From: Vesta saturnalis
Lineage: Eukaryota; Arthropoda; Insecta; Coleoptera; Lampyridae
DNA length: 64,000 nt
Direction of reading: 5' to 3'
Assembly: GCA_036346205.1 (NCBI GenBank)
Contig: JARFJB010000106.1
Coordinates: 177,501 to 241,500, forward strand
The translations under genes and the position numbers were made by a program. How positions within the stretch are numbered: position 1 is the stretch's first letter; every line of letters starts with the position of its first letter. Positions 1-10,929 of the stretch are shown one piece after another. The notes under the pieces were generated by a model that had not been told where the DNA came from, made no database searches, and was given only the letters and a program-made list of their open reading frames with translations.

Positions 1-2700
1 AAGTCTCTAAATATTAGTACAGACTTGTTTATAAATGCACTGTACGATATGACCGCATTAAAATGATTTTATCTGTTATGAAAGAAGCCAATGAAAATTA
101 TTGTCGGATAGAATTCGTGTTATAAGATATACAATATTAACTTAATGTTGTAAACATTATTTGGCTATGATTAATTTTAGATTTTGCGTCAATGAAACTA
201 ATATTTCTTGTACTAGTTATGCAAACAAAAGATAGAACATTGGGAAACCTTTTTAATTCCACCACATTATAAATTTATTCCTAGAATGATTTCGTATTTT
301 ACCTATTTCATTAGCTATTTAATAGCTTTTAATCCACAATGCTACCGGCTTGGTGTATTCATAAGTCTATTTTTGAAAATGACATACTCTTCTCGTTATT
401 TGTTAAAGCAATTACACGATAACGTGCTATCTGCGTTTTATGTGGTGTAAAATATCTTGACTGTTACAATAAAAATTGTTATTTCACAAATATACTCATA
501 TTTGTTTTGATTGGTGAAGAAATTTTTATCTGTGAGCACGCACCAACTTTTATTTTGTTTTTCGTAGTTGTATTCTTTATCTGAAATACGATTTGAAATC
601 TTTAATACTCATTTACTCATATGCATTAGCCACTGTTAAAGCGGATCATTTTTGTTTAAACATGTCCTGCATAAATGGGCTAGATTTGATTCAAATATCT
701 CGTGTGGAATTATACACGACCTTCCAACCTACAAAGTGGAAATTAAAAGAAGTGAAATCATTTTGATAACAATTTTTGTAGGTTAATTATGCACTCTCTA
801 TTTAATACGTTCCTTATGAAAACAGACAACTTTGTAGAAACAAAACAATAATCTGTATCAGGTGGACGTTTAAAACTTCATGTAAGAGAGAGGTTAATAG
901 ATATCTATTATTATAGATACTAACGTAAAAAAATTCCAAAGTCATCCACTTCTTTAAAAATATGGGTAATACCGTTTAATCATTTTCAATCATATTTATT
1001 TAATTTTTAAACTTATTTTGCTTTATATTAAGATACTTTATAAAGAAAAGTTATGTAAAATTAAATTTTCTTTAAAAAATATGTGTACGCATTTTCTAAT
1101 AAAATTAATCATTATTCAGATATTTACAAATATTTAACTACCACTTAAATTCTACCTTAGGAATTTTTTTCCGCTAAATTACGAGTCGTTTCAAAATATT
1201 GCAAGAAGATAATTAATCTACATGTTTAAGATTTGTATATTGGTATTTTTATATCTTTGAAATATACAGTTATTTCAGAAAAACTAAAACCAGCTCATTA
1301 ATTTACTTCCAATATCTAATCAGGTTCTGGAGAAATCTAAACAAGCTTGAAATTTTTAGTACTTACGTTTTTTCGTTCTGGAGGTATCGTGGACACATAC
1401 ATCCATACATTAACATATACAGACATTATAGCCGACCTTAGCGAAACTTTGTTAAATGTTGTAAATTGAGCTAATAAGTCGATTTAGCGTTAGTGAAGAA
1501 AAAAGTCAATTGCATAACCTTCTATACCTACATATGTATATATAGGTTGAAAGGTAAAAAGGTTATGGTGGAATTCGGATATATCCGTTGTCATATTCTT
1601 AATTCAATTTTTTTCTTTTGTATTATCGGTGTGCTTTATTTATGTAGGGAATATGTTAAAACAAAAATAATCTACTTGATTAAAAGTAGCTCCCTTTCTT
1701 GCTGGGAAAATTACTACTAAAGGTTACATTTTTCAGCTAGAAAATACAGTTTGGGTTATGATAACGGTTACAAATGAGAATTGGAAACGATTGTCTTTTT
1801 TGACTTTATTCTTATTTTGAAAATATAAACTTACACCATTATTACACATATTTAAATACTTATCTTTTTTGGGTATTTTAATGATGTATTTGTATATTAA
1901 AGTTATACAATCTAAACGTTCCGATAACACTTACAGTTATCTTCGTCAGTAGTATTATTATCTATTAAAATTGTTAAAGATGTTGAAATAATTTTGTGAA
2001 ATTTGAAAAATAGAAAAAAATATTATTATTTTCTTATTCCTATTGTGATTTAATCGTTTTTTTTTCTCCAAAATTTCTTGTAGATCCAGAAATTCGGTAT
2101 TGCTTTTCATGTTTATTTTGAAATGCTATTCTCTTACTTCCTCCAGCTGGTTTGCCAGTTTATGTAATTTATTCGCTTTACGGGTCCTTACCACTTCACT
2201 GTCCAATTTGAACTTATTAACTGTTCGTACTTATCTGTAGTTGTTTTGTGATTGGCCATTCTTCTGACCCGCTCATGACAATGCTCGTGCTATGCTGTTA
2301 AAAATTCTAATTTCATTTTCCTTTTCTTCGCTTTCGCCACATAAGACAGTATCACATTATCGTTTAATGTTTTATCTTGCGCAACCTTGATCTGCATGTC
2401 TCAAGAAAGCGCATAATTGGTCCCAAATACCTGATTGTCGGTGAGCATTTATTGAGTTTTCCTCTTACCCTCAAGTCCTTATTCTCCGTGTCGATTCGAA
2501 TATGTTGTTCTGTCTATGTTTATTTTACGTCATATACGTTTGTTTATGTTAAAATAATCGGGTTATTTAGTACACGCAGATTGCAAGACAGCCGCTTGAC
2601 GGATTTCGATGATTTTTTTTTGATATGAAGGAAATAACTGAGCCAGAATTTTATTTTATGATTTATTTTTTTGAAAGAGTCTAACTGTCGACGCTAATGT
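1..2700. other. AT-rich intergenic DNA, no gene seen
   Basis: The open frames here are short, of low complexity and lack recognisable domains or good splice signals. Apart from a small dispersed repeat near 1511-1565, I see no transposon ends, RNA gene or exon that I can support. Confidence 0.6.
1511..1565 (+). repeat. Dispersed short repeat with internal dyad (copy 1)
   Basis: The stretch contains TGCATAACCTTCTATACCTA, an AT spacer, then TAGGTTGAAAGGTAAAA. A near copy lies at 58101-58149, and a weaker match to its last half (GTTGGAAGGTAAAAG) lies near 27508-27522. The ACCTA...TAGGT arms form a small hairpin. It is probably the end or core of a MITE-like element. Confidence 0.45.
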
Positions 2701-2829
2701 TGTTGTCCATTTACATATATACAGGGTCCGCCAGTAAAGCGGGAAATCTTGAAGTACCCAATTTTTTCAGAAAAAGTTTATTTTCAAAACATTTTTTTAG
2801 AAGTTTGAGTAGGAGAAAGTATGCCATTT

Positions 2830-3084
2830 TATGTCTTAAAAATAATTCCGCTCAAATGGGAACCATGTCCTTATAAAAACTCTTCCAACTTAGATTAAAA
2901 ATTTTCGGGTATTCGACGGAGCAGGACAGGTTGAATTCGCTCAATTTCTTGTTTGATGTTCGATGCTAATTCTGGTAATGTTTGTAGTCCATTACTCTAT
3001 ATCCCGCTCTTCAGAAGTGTGTAAAAAAAATCGCAGGCCGAAAGATCAGGAGATTTTGCGGCCAATTTTTTTTGCCAAAGGTCA
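2830..3084 (-). pseudogene. Tc1/mariner-like transposase, C-terminal fragment
   Basis: Read on the minus strand, this stretch gives a broken version of the mariner-like carboxy end: a degenerate form of the proline/aspartate motif around the third catalytic residue, a DFF-like motif, then the helical tail these transposases carry before the stop. Several stops and frameshifts interrupt it. It lies next to, but in opposite orientation from, the amino-terminal fragment at 3138-3470. A possible terminal inverted repeat (CAGGGTCCGCCAGTAAAGCG) sits at about 2725. The family assignment rests on motif memory. Confidence 0.45.
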
Positions 3085-3137
3085 ATGTTTCCGTGACTTG
3101 ATTATTGTTTGACAGTTACTGACATTGAAACAGAAAT

Positions 3138-3470
3138 ATGGAGAAGTGGCCAGGCGTTCAGCGTGCGTTTTGCATAAAACTGTTTTATAAAAATGGTGAA
3201 TGTGTGACTTCGGTACAACGATTGTTTAGTAATAATTTCAATGTTCCACGACATGGAAGTGTGCCGTCCTCTCCTGCAATTATACAATGGGTAAGAAAGT
3301 TTCTCAGAAACTGGCTCCACATTAAACTTGAAGCATAAAGGGGCAATAAGGTTTGTAAAAACGGAGGAAAGCATTCCTAGAGTCCGAGTAGTATTAACAC
3401 GTAGTCCACTGTGTTCTGCAGTGAAACATGCTTCTACACTAAACATTAGGGACACATCGTTATGACGAAT
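3138..3470 (+). pseudogene. Tc1/mariner-like transposase, N-terminal (DUF4817-type) fragment
   Basis: The first 66 codons carry the pattern W-P-x-x-Q-R-A-F ... L-F-Y-K-N-G-E ... V-Q-R-L-F ... V-P ... I-x-x-W-V-R-K-F, typical of the helix-turn-helix DUF4817 domain at the amino end of insect mariner-like transposases. After a frameshift near 3330 the reading continues with the R-S-P-x-x-S-A-V-K-H-A-S-x-L-N-I-R motif and an I-L-H-K-D-L motif up to about 3485. It then stops, and no catalytic core follows. The catalytic end lies inverted just upstream, so the element was rearranged. Confidence 0.6.
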
Positions 3471-3741
3471 TTTACATAAAGACTTAAAATGCTAGTTCCT
3501 TATTAAGATACATGTTTATATAATATATTAGTATTAAGCAAAATATTATACTAATCAAAACTGATTCATCAATGTTACATTTTAACTTGTATCCACAATT
3601 ACCATGAATCAAAAAAGAAACATAATAATTGAATTGAGTTTTTCTACTATTTGTATACAAAATAATCTCGTTTAATACATGACCCCAAAATTTACTTGTT
3701 TAATATCTGAGCAGCTTGAAAAAGAGGATATCCACGCTATC

Positions 3742-3830
3742 GAGCTGGTGGAGTAGTGGTGATACGACTTTCTTAGCATTCGAGAGGTAATGGGTTCGAT
3801 CCCGTTAACGGGGGGGTTTCCTCATACACA
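3742..3830 (+). repeat. tRNA-derived SINE head
   Basis: An RNA polymerase III A box (TGGTGGAGTAGTGG, 3746-3759) is followed about 34 bp later by a perfect B box (GGTTCGATCCC, 3793-3803). The sequence cannot fold as a normal tRNA, because no acceptor stem closes around it, and it runs into unrelated non-tRNA sequence with a G run (3810-3816). That is the usual layout of a tRNA-derived SINE. The 3' limit is uncertain; the body may run to about 4130, just before the LINE fragment. Confidence 0.6.
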
Positions 3831-4137
3831 TGTAGCGGCATTGTCACTACGGATATGCACACCACGTGTGGCTACTTAGGCGAATGCTGAGGTAGTGTTT
3901 TCCTCCTGACCTCTAACTCCATTACTTCCGATCCTACCTTGACCACACCTATTCTTAATCCCACCATGCATATATATGTAGTGTATATCTGTATGCTGGG
4001 AATCCATGATTGTGGCTGAAGGAGCTTGGAAAGCTAAAACAGTCCGCCCTTCCCTTAGGGCGGGACTTAAGTACGTGACTTTTCCTTTCCTTACCAAACG
4101 CACATGTACATACCATATGGAATAGGGGATGCCAGGG

Positions 4138-4189
4138 CTTGGAGGAAGTGTTTACACCGAACTTTTCTTCATCAGACACTTCCTCCAAG
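4138..4189. repeat. Perfect 14-bp inverted repeat
   Basis: CTTGGAGGAAGTGT at 4138-4151 is the exact reverse complement of 4176-4189, with a 24-nt loop. It lies between the SINE head and the coding remnants of a LINE. Its function is unknown; it may be a stem in the 5' region of the retroelement. Confidence 0.6.
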
Positions 4190-4289
4190 TCCTATCACAC
4201 ACTCTATTTCATATGCTTCCCGACCGGCAAAATAGGATCCTTCGGCTACTAGACTCGCTATCCCCATCCTATTTTCAGCGAGGAACCGT

Positions 4290-6035
4290 CGTGTGCGTAT
4301 CTGGCCCGCGGAGGAAGGTTGCCGTAATCCGAGAATCCTTTCCTTAAATCCCTCCAAAATGGATGTCATAGCCGGGACAGTTAATGCCGGGGCGTTCGTT
4401 GGAAACGCTACCTACTTAAAATATTACTACCCGAACATAACATACACACTCTCTCAATTACCGAAAGGAAACTCACAAACAAATGCACACTTAACTTTAA
4501 CACTTATCACACGTACCTACAACTTCCTGCGCATCTCCAATGTGTTGCTGTGATGGTGCGCCTTTCTGCCCCGATTCTTTTCTTCTCCTACTACAACCCG
4601 CCCGGTAATAATACACTATACGATGAGTTCTTAATTTACGCCTCTAGCTTTCCTAATGCAGTCATCTTAGATGATTTCAATGCCCGTCAACCCAATTCGA
4701 TGACTTCAGAAGCATGGCAACGGTATCAGACTATCATAAGCTATCCCACTTAACTGATGCACAGGGCAACCTAATCTCCTTCGACCAAGGAAAGGCTGAC
4801 TTCTTTGGTCTTCACCTTTAATCCATTTTCCGATCCCCAGAAGATCTTCAATTCGACACCCAGTTCAAGCAACCTTTAGAGAGTCAATAGAGAATCCCTC
4901 CTATACCCCCATCATTCCAGACTAGGTAAAGGGTATTTTAAAAACGCAATTCAGCCCCAGAAAATGACGGCCTAAATCGCAATATTCTCCGACACCTGCC
5001 CGATCTAGACCTCCGATTACCCTCCAACATTTACAACAAATTCCAATCTTATCGACCGACTGGAAATCGGTCTCATGATACCAAAACCGCACTCCGACGT
5101 CACCACGCCCCCTTTCTATAGCCTCGGAAAATGCTTTGAGCAGATTCTATCCAGGTGACCTAGGGACCACCTTAAATTCAATGAACTGCTTCCAATTCCG
5201 ATGCCGTCCCAACCGAACGTGTCACTATTCCTTGTTGAAGCTGCTTATCGAGACCATCAGAGCAGTCAATCACAATCAATGAAACCTGGCTGTGTTTCTG
5301 GACATTAAGCAAGCATTTGACAGGGTCTGGTACGCCGGTTCCCTCCACAAGATCCGCACCCTTAAACCACGAAAGACTCCCACTCCAACAAGAAGTCACT
5401 TACTTAGGAGTCCTCTTCACTAAAACCCTGAAATGGCTCCCAGATGTACAAAGAACACTTAACAGGATAAGAAACCAAGCAAACCTGTTGGGCGCCCTCC
5501 GGGGTAAATCAGAGTTTGCCATCCCAAAACACTACAACACACCTACAAACCATACATGACATACCCCCGGTTGTGGATTTCCAAGCACCCATATACAAAA
5601 CCATATACAAACATAAACCCCAATCACCTCTCCTCTATGGCCTCCTGTGAACGCTGAATATTCAGACGCATACACAGGATATATTTAAGGTACCCTAACG
5701 ACTTCACACTAAAACACGCAGACATACTACCCATCACACACAGAATACAAACATTACAAAGGAACTTTTGCACACAAAAGAATTTTCGGCGACAATCCCA
5801 GCCAGAGATCCTTACCACTGCCAAACTGAAATTCAACCCCCCCCCCCCGCGATCCTACCACAACTCATTGACGACCTTCCCAATCAGAGAAGAGAAGAAA
5901 CCCTAGATAATGCTCCATATGCCCTCCTCATCCCCCTTATATTCGATGACGACCTCACAAGATACTGGCAAACGAAAATGGATTTATCCCACACAGCAAG
6001 CTACAACAAGCTAAACAACACGCACACTTAAACCG
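4290..6035 (+). pseudogene. Jockey-type LINE (non-LTR retrotransposon), degenerate
   Basis: Remnants appear in the right order for a Jockey-clade element. First comes an endonuclease piece with a Y-Y-N-P-P-G motif and a later L-D-D-F-N-A-R motif (about 4590-4690). Next is a reverse transcriptase block-A piece V-F-L-D-I-K-Q-A-F-D-R-V-W (about 5293-5332), then a carboxy piece with Y-L-G-V-L-F-T-K-T-L-K-W (about 5400-5440). Most of the RT core, including the YADD box, is missing, which shows an internal deletion. There are many frameshifts and stops, so the element is dead. Its base composition is clearly richer in C than the surroundings. A run of about 12 C lies near 5838. Confidence 0.65.
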
Positions 6036-6059
6036 AATAACATAAATATTTAAAATTTT

Positions 6060-6560
6060 TTCCCTGTAAAGAAACTTGCTGCATTTCTGCAAATTGCAGG
6101 TTCTAATCAATCTGAAGTGTAGCAGAGTTGAGATTTTTCTGTATAAGGGTACAACTTCATGCAGAATAACATAAAACAACTGTGTATCTTGTGATCTGTG
6201 ATACGTGTGATTTCTATAAAAAAATGAAGGTATATCTTATACAAATATAGCGGTCACTTGGGAATACAATTGTTTAGTACCTATAACAATGTAACACATT
6301 TTTAATCTTAGCCAACAGACTTCTAGATGGTACACTACTAAAAGAAAGCGAGTGATATAGAGAAGCTAAGTTCTCTACTACTAAAGCATAGCAAGCGACA
6401 CCTAGTTTCTAGATCTTAAACAAAAAGGCATTAAATAGAATAAGTAAAAAAGTAAAGAACTTAGGTTTTCGATCGCACCCAAGTGTTTGTGATTTAATCT
6501 GACTGTGGCGGTTTAAGCAAATAATAAAGCAATTAAGGTTTAACTTACAAACAGTTAAGT
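6060..6560. other. No recognisable feature
   Basis: AT-rich spacer between two LINE remnants. I see no open frame with domain content. Confidence 0.5.
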
Positions 6561-8445
6561 TATTTAGAAAAGCAATTTTAATTTTATTATCAAGACAAGG
6601 AAGAGAACTTTACCAAACAGGCCAAGAAGGGGAAGGAATAAATGAAGAAGACGTAAGATAGGCAATATTGAAAGTAAAAAAGTAAAGCGACGGGAGAGGA
6701 CGGTATGTAGAGGGGAAAAGGTAGCAACTAGGGTGATGGAAATAATTAACAAAATATGGAGAGGGGAAGGCTTCCCGGGGAGGCGAAGGAGTGATATGCC
6801 TGGTATACAAAAAAGGGTACAGAAAAAAAGTGGAAAATTATAGGGAGGGCAATAATAAACACGGCATACAAAATATATACGATAGTACTAGGAAAAAGGC
6901 TGTAGAAACAGATATAAGAAAGAAACTCCAGATGCACAGACTGGGTTCAGGGAGGGAAGAAGAGTGATAGATAACGTATTTATTTTGAAACACTTGAGGA
7001 ATAAAGAATTAGATAAGAAAATCGGGAAAATAGTGGCGTTATTTGTGGACTTAAAAATGGCGTTCGACACAGTCAACAGGGAACAGGAAACGAAACACTG
7101 ATTGAAAGGATGGAGGAGATATATGAGAACACGAGAAGTAGGGTGAGAGTGAATGGGGAGGTGAGTAAGGAATTCCTCACAGGGAAGAGCCTGACACAGG
7201 AATGTTCGTGAGTCCAAACCTGTTCTCGGTATATATGGTTGATTTGGAGGAAATATTAAGAGGACAGCAGACTGGTGGAGTCGGGGTAGAGCAACTGAAG
7301 GTTTGGTCGCTGGTGTACGCAGATGATAGTATTGGTGGCTCAAGAGGAAAAAGAAATGAAAGAGATAATGAAGACGTTGGAAAGATACATGCAAAGAAAG
7401 GAAATGGAAGTAAACACAAACAAAACAAAGATGCTGATACTTAGAAAGGGAGGGGAGAAGGAAAAGCGAAGAGTGGAAATGGATCTAGGAGGAAGTGCAG
7501 CAGGTGAAGCAATTCGTATATCTGGTGTATACGTTGAGACAGGACAATAAGTATGGGGAACATATACAGGAAATAGTGAGAAAAGGAAATAGATTAATAG
7601 GACAAGTGTGGAGCGTGAGCGAGAGTTTGATTGGAATGGACTTAGGGAAAAGGAAGCTGCTATTTGATAAATTAATAAAAAGTATGGTGCTGTATGAGGT
7701 AGAAGTGTGAGGGTATAAGGAGTAAAAAGCGGTGGAAGGGCTACAAGAAAAATATTGGAAATGGGTATTGGGGCTGGATAAGGAGACACCGGCGTACACT
7801 ATAAGAGAAAAAGTGCAGTAAGAAAAAATAAGGGGGGGAAGAAGGGAAATAAGGCATGAGGTCGAAATGGGAGAAAGAAGGTTATGTAAAATATTACAGG
7901 CATGCTGGGAAGAGATAAAGGAAGGGAGAGATAAATACGCCCAAGGTAGCAGAGAAGAATATAAAAGAAATGGGTATGCGATGACAGAAGTAGAGAGATT
8001 AAGGGAGATGAAGTGAGGGTAAGAGAAGACATAATACGAAGAGACATGGATGTACAAAAGCAAGAAAGATGGAAAAAATAAAAGAAGCAAAATACAACGT
8101 AAAGTATAGAAAGATTAAAGGAGAAGGGATACCATAGTATCTGAAAGGAGAAGGGAAGAAAGGAAGAAAAAGAATGATAGCGGTAATTAAAAGTTAGGAA
8201 ACAAGTATTGGAGAAGAGAGGATGAAATCAATTGCAGATTATGCGGGGAAGGCATGCAGAATATGTGGCATATAATGAAAGAGTGTAGGGAGTTAAGGGA
8301 GGATGACAGGAGTGTAGAAGAAATACTAGAGGAAACGGGAGCGAGAGCGGAGTGCATGGAGGAAACTTTGAAAAGGAGAAAACAGATAATGAGAAAGGGG
8401 ACAGAAGTGAAAGGTGAACAGTGTGAGGTGAATAGTACAATTTAA
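6560..8445 (+). pseudogene. LINE reverse transcriptase, hymenopteran-type family, degenerate
   Basis: The strand is strikingly purine-rich (AGG/GAA), as in a LINE family I know to be abundant in ant genomes. Motifs in order: T-G-F-R-E-G-R-R-V-I-D-N-V (about 6943-6980), F-V-D-L-K-M-A-F-D-T-V-N-R (about 7045-7085), S-P-N-L-F-S-V-Y (about 7210), the catalytic L-V-Y-A-D-D (about 7310-7327), a lysine-rich thumb, and a terminal zinc-knuckle-like C-x2-C-x(8)-H-x(4)-C (about 8240-8288). At least five frame changes and several stops split it. No endonuclease domain is visible upstream, so it is 5'-truncated or too decayed to see. Confidence 0.7.
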
Positions 8446-8664
8446 AAGTGTAAAATTAGAATACTTTGCAATATTGTAAAAAATAAGCAAATAAAGATAA
8501 ACTAGTAGTAGCGGTAGTAGTAAAGAACGTACGTATTGGAATGTTAATCAGAATCGATGTAGAATGCAATTCAATCACTGGCATACACTATGTGTAAATT
8601 ATATCTAATTTAAGTGCTATTCTGGTAAAAAATGTTCCTCTGATTACAAATATGTATAGTTTAT

Positions 8665-9009
8665 GTGGTATTTAGCACCGTAATTTGGCAACAAGATTGT
8701 ATACCCACGCACAACATTGTTGAAGTAACTCAACGTTTAAATGTCAATTTTGATGTTTGGATTGGTAAACATGGAATTATGATATGGCCGCCAAATTGGT
8801 CCCGATTTGACACATCTTGGGGGACATTAAAAAACAAAATATACTTTAATCAAAGCGAGAATACATTAGAAAGTCAAGCTCGTGTCGTCAATGAAATAAG
8901 TAATATTAATAATAACCATCCAGATTGGCTAAGCAAGGTGGTTGACAAATTAAAAACCGGATATCAACGAAGTATAGAAGAAAACAGTGGTCATTTCGAA
9001 CATCTTTAG
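8665..9009 (+). pseudogene. Mariner-like transposase, C-terminal half
   Basis: The 114-residue frame begins at the second catalytic aspartate motif (W-Q-Q-D-x-I-P-T-H; the family usually has W-x-Q-D-G-A-P-x-H). It continues with W-I-G-K-H-G and W-P-P-N-W-S-R-F-D, where the family has W-P-P-R-S-P-D-L. It then runs through W-G-x-L-K-N-K-I-Y to the G-H-F-E-H-L tail. The third acidic residue region is altered, with RF in place of PD. It has no amino-terminal domain and cannot encode an active transposase. Confidence 0.65.
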
Positions 9010-9260
9010 TAAATTCATTGATAGATAGTTATTTTAGTTAATAATTAGTAATAATATTCAATAATTGTAATTATTTACAATATTAGTTTGTAATAAACCA
9101 CATAAACTAATATACAACGTTTTTGATGGTATTCAGTGACGCAATTATTAGAAATTGCGGACAGTCGCCATTTATTAAAATAATTTTAAATGAGATCATA
9201 TGGCAAGTAATACCTCATTTGAAAACTCGTTTGAAGTTCTTTTCAACTACATCAACAAGA

Positions 9261-9352
9261 TTAAAATATTACTAGTGATCTATTAGTTTTAACCCAAAAA
9301 CATTAATTGGCGTTTTTGGATTGAAACTCATTAATCAGTAGTAATATTTTAA
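9261..9352. repeat. Fold-back palindrome of about 92 bp
   Basis: The left half (from TTAAAATATTACTAG through CCCAAAAAC) pairs almost throughout with the right half (GTTTTTGGATTG... to AGTAATATTTTAA), leaving a short loop around ATTAATTG. It lies inside the mariner remnant, 3' of the transposase fragment. It is probably a nested MITE or an inner repeat of that element. Confidence 0.6.
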
Positions 9353-9539
9353 TATAGTTCGGTTTCCCAAAATTTTAGTATATTCAGTTTTATGGTTCCC
9401 TTAATAGATGGGGGGGCGGGAGACTCAGGCTGGCTCTGTATATTTGTAATCAGAAGAAAGTTTTCTACCAGAATAGCGTAAACTATACAGAGTGCTCCAC
9501 TGGAAAAAACAAAGGTTCGATAAATATTTGTCATTTACG

Positions 9540-10510
9540 AAGTTCTTTTGTTTCTTCTGATATCGCCACATAAAAATTCATTAAAAACTGCATCACTTTG
9601 GTATATGAAGTTTTTCGACGTTTCTTTGAGTAATAAGCTAGCTAGTGGGGGGTTTAAAATATAACAGATTACCCTGTACCTATTGCCTTCCTCATTATCT
9701 TGACGTATTTGCTATATTTTGTTATTAAGCTTATTTCTTAGTGTTATTTAGAAGGTGTAAAGTAAACTTTCCTTTCTTCCCAACATTCTGTTATTTGTTT
9801 CTTATGTAACCCCAAATTCTTAGTTCTTAGTTGCACACATGTAAAGAACTTTAATAGTTAAGGCTTATTTGGCATAATTACAATATGTCTAATTCATTGA
9901 AATAAAAAATGCAGCATAACAATTCAAATAACATAATTAACAGACTCTTTCAGCATAATCGGAATTGACTAGGAAATATTACAATTTTTTTAAGACTTCA
10001 GTTCCGATTACAATTAACTACAAATTTTCAGATTTAAAATGATATTTTAATCAACAAACATCTAGCAATTGAATTACGTAAATAACCCACTTAAACGAAC
10101 TCATCAAAAGAAAGTAGACACATTACTTTATAAATTGAACAGTTTCCAAACATAAATGTATAATAGCACATAAACCTGTCAGAGAAGATAACGCGGTACA
10201 AAAACGCCCGATAATTACGTTGTAACACTCGATAACATCTGGCAACAGCGCAAAGTATACACAAATTCTGCCCCTAACAAGATTGTCGGGTCTCACACGA
10301 CTTAACCAAGCTGTATAATTATCGGGCCTTTACACAGATTCTTTATACGATAAACGTAATTATCGGATCTTACACAGATCGGGAATCAACAGTAAATATC
10401 GGGTCATCAGAAAATATGAAATATCCCTAAGATACGGTCTTTATAGGAAAAGGGGTTGAAGCATAGAAAAGTACACGTTCTTGTCTAAATTTTTGTCTAG
10501 CCACATTACA
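9540..10510. other. AT-rich DNA with short TCGG-type repeats
   Basis: No gene is seen. Between about 10200 and 10420 a short degenerate unit recurs at least five times (TCGGGTCTCACAC, ATTATCGGGCCTTTACACAG, ATTATCGGATCTTACACAG and similar). This looks like an old minisatellite. Confidence 0.45.
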
Positions 10511-10524
10511 AGACCCCGATATTA

Positions 10525-10587
10525 GGTGTGTGCGTGTGTGTGTGTGGGTGTGTGTGCGCGCGTGCGTGCGTGTGTGTGAGTGTGTGT
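10525..10587 (+). repeat. (TG/CG)n microsatellite
   Basis: Alternating GT and GC dinucleotides over about 60 bp. The peptide it would encode is a repeat artefact. Confidence 0.9.
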
Positions 10588-10599
10588 ACGGGCATCTTA

Positions 10600-10905
10600 T
10601 CTCGATTAAGTGTATCTACACCAAATGGTGTTCTAGGTAAGACAACGGTTCTCGTCTCAGCTATAATGAGGAGTCATTCCCGTAGTAAAGTAGAGGGGAC
10701 ACTTACCTCCGATAAGTGCGCTTCTACAATGAAAGCTGGTGCATATTGTGGCTAAGTCTCGCTTCTCAGGTAAAAAGCGTTTAGTTTGGATAAGTGTGTC
10801 TCCACTAAAAAGGTTTTTCGTGGTTATCGTGAGACTTTATATTTCAGTTAAACAATAGTAAGTCGTATCTGAAATAAGTGTGCTTCCGATAAAGGGGCGA
10901 TAAAT
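10600..10905 (+). repeat. Degenerate tandem unit, GATAAGTGTGYYTCYAC-like
   Basis: Four related blocks occur near 10604, 10711, 10788 and 10878. Each reads roughly GATAAGTGTGTCTCCACTAA, at spacings of 75-110 bp. The spaces between them are not conserved by eye. Its function is unknown. Confidence 0.4.
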
Positions 10906-10929
10906 ATATCGATCACTAAGTTAGAGAAT

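Larger units (their letters stand above)
8615..9477 (+). mobile_element. Mariner-like element remnant with inverted repeats
   Basis: The sequence at 8615-8654 (GCTATTCTGGTA...CTGATTACAAATAT) recurs inverted at 9439-9477, enclosing a transposase carboxy half (8665-9009). The 5' half of the gene is absent, so this is an internally deleted copy of about 0.86 kb. Confidence 0.6.

Noticed and set aside
3742..3830. A functional tRNA gene
   Set aside because: A and B boxes are present but no acceptor, anticodon or T stem closes properly around them. SINE head is the better reading.
6888..8090. Long minus-strand frames rich in Ser, Leu, Phe and Pro
   Set aside because: They are shadows of the purine-rich plus-strand LINE; the motifs (YADD, FVDLK) are on the plus strand.
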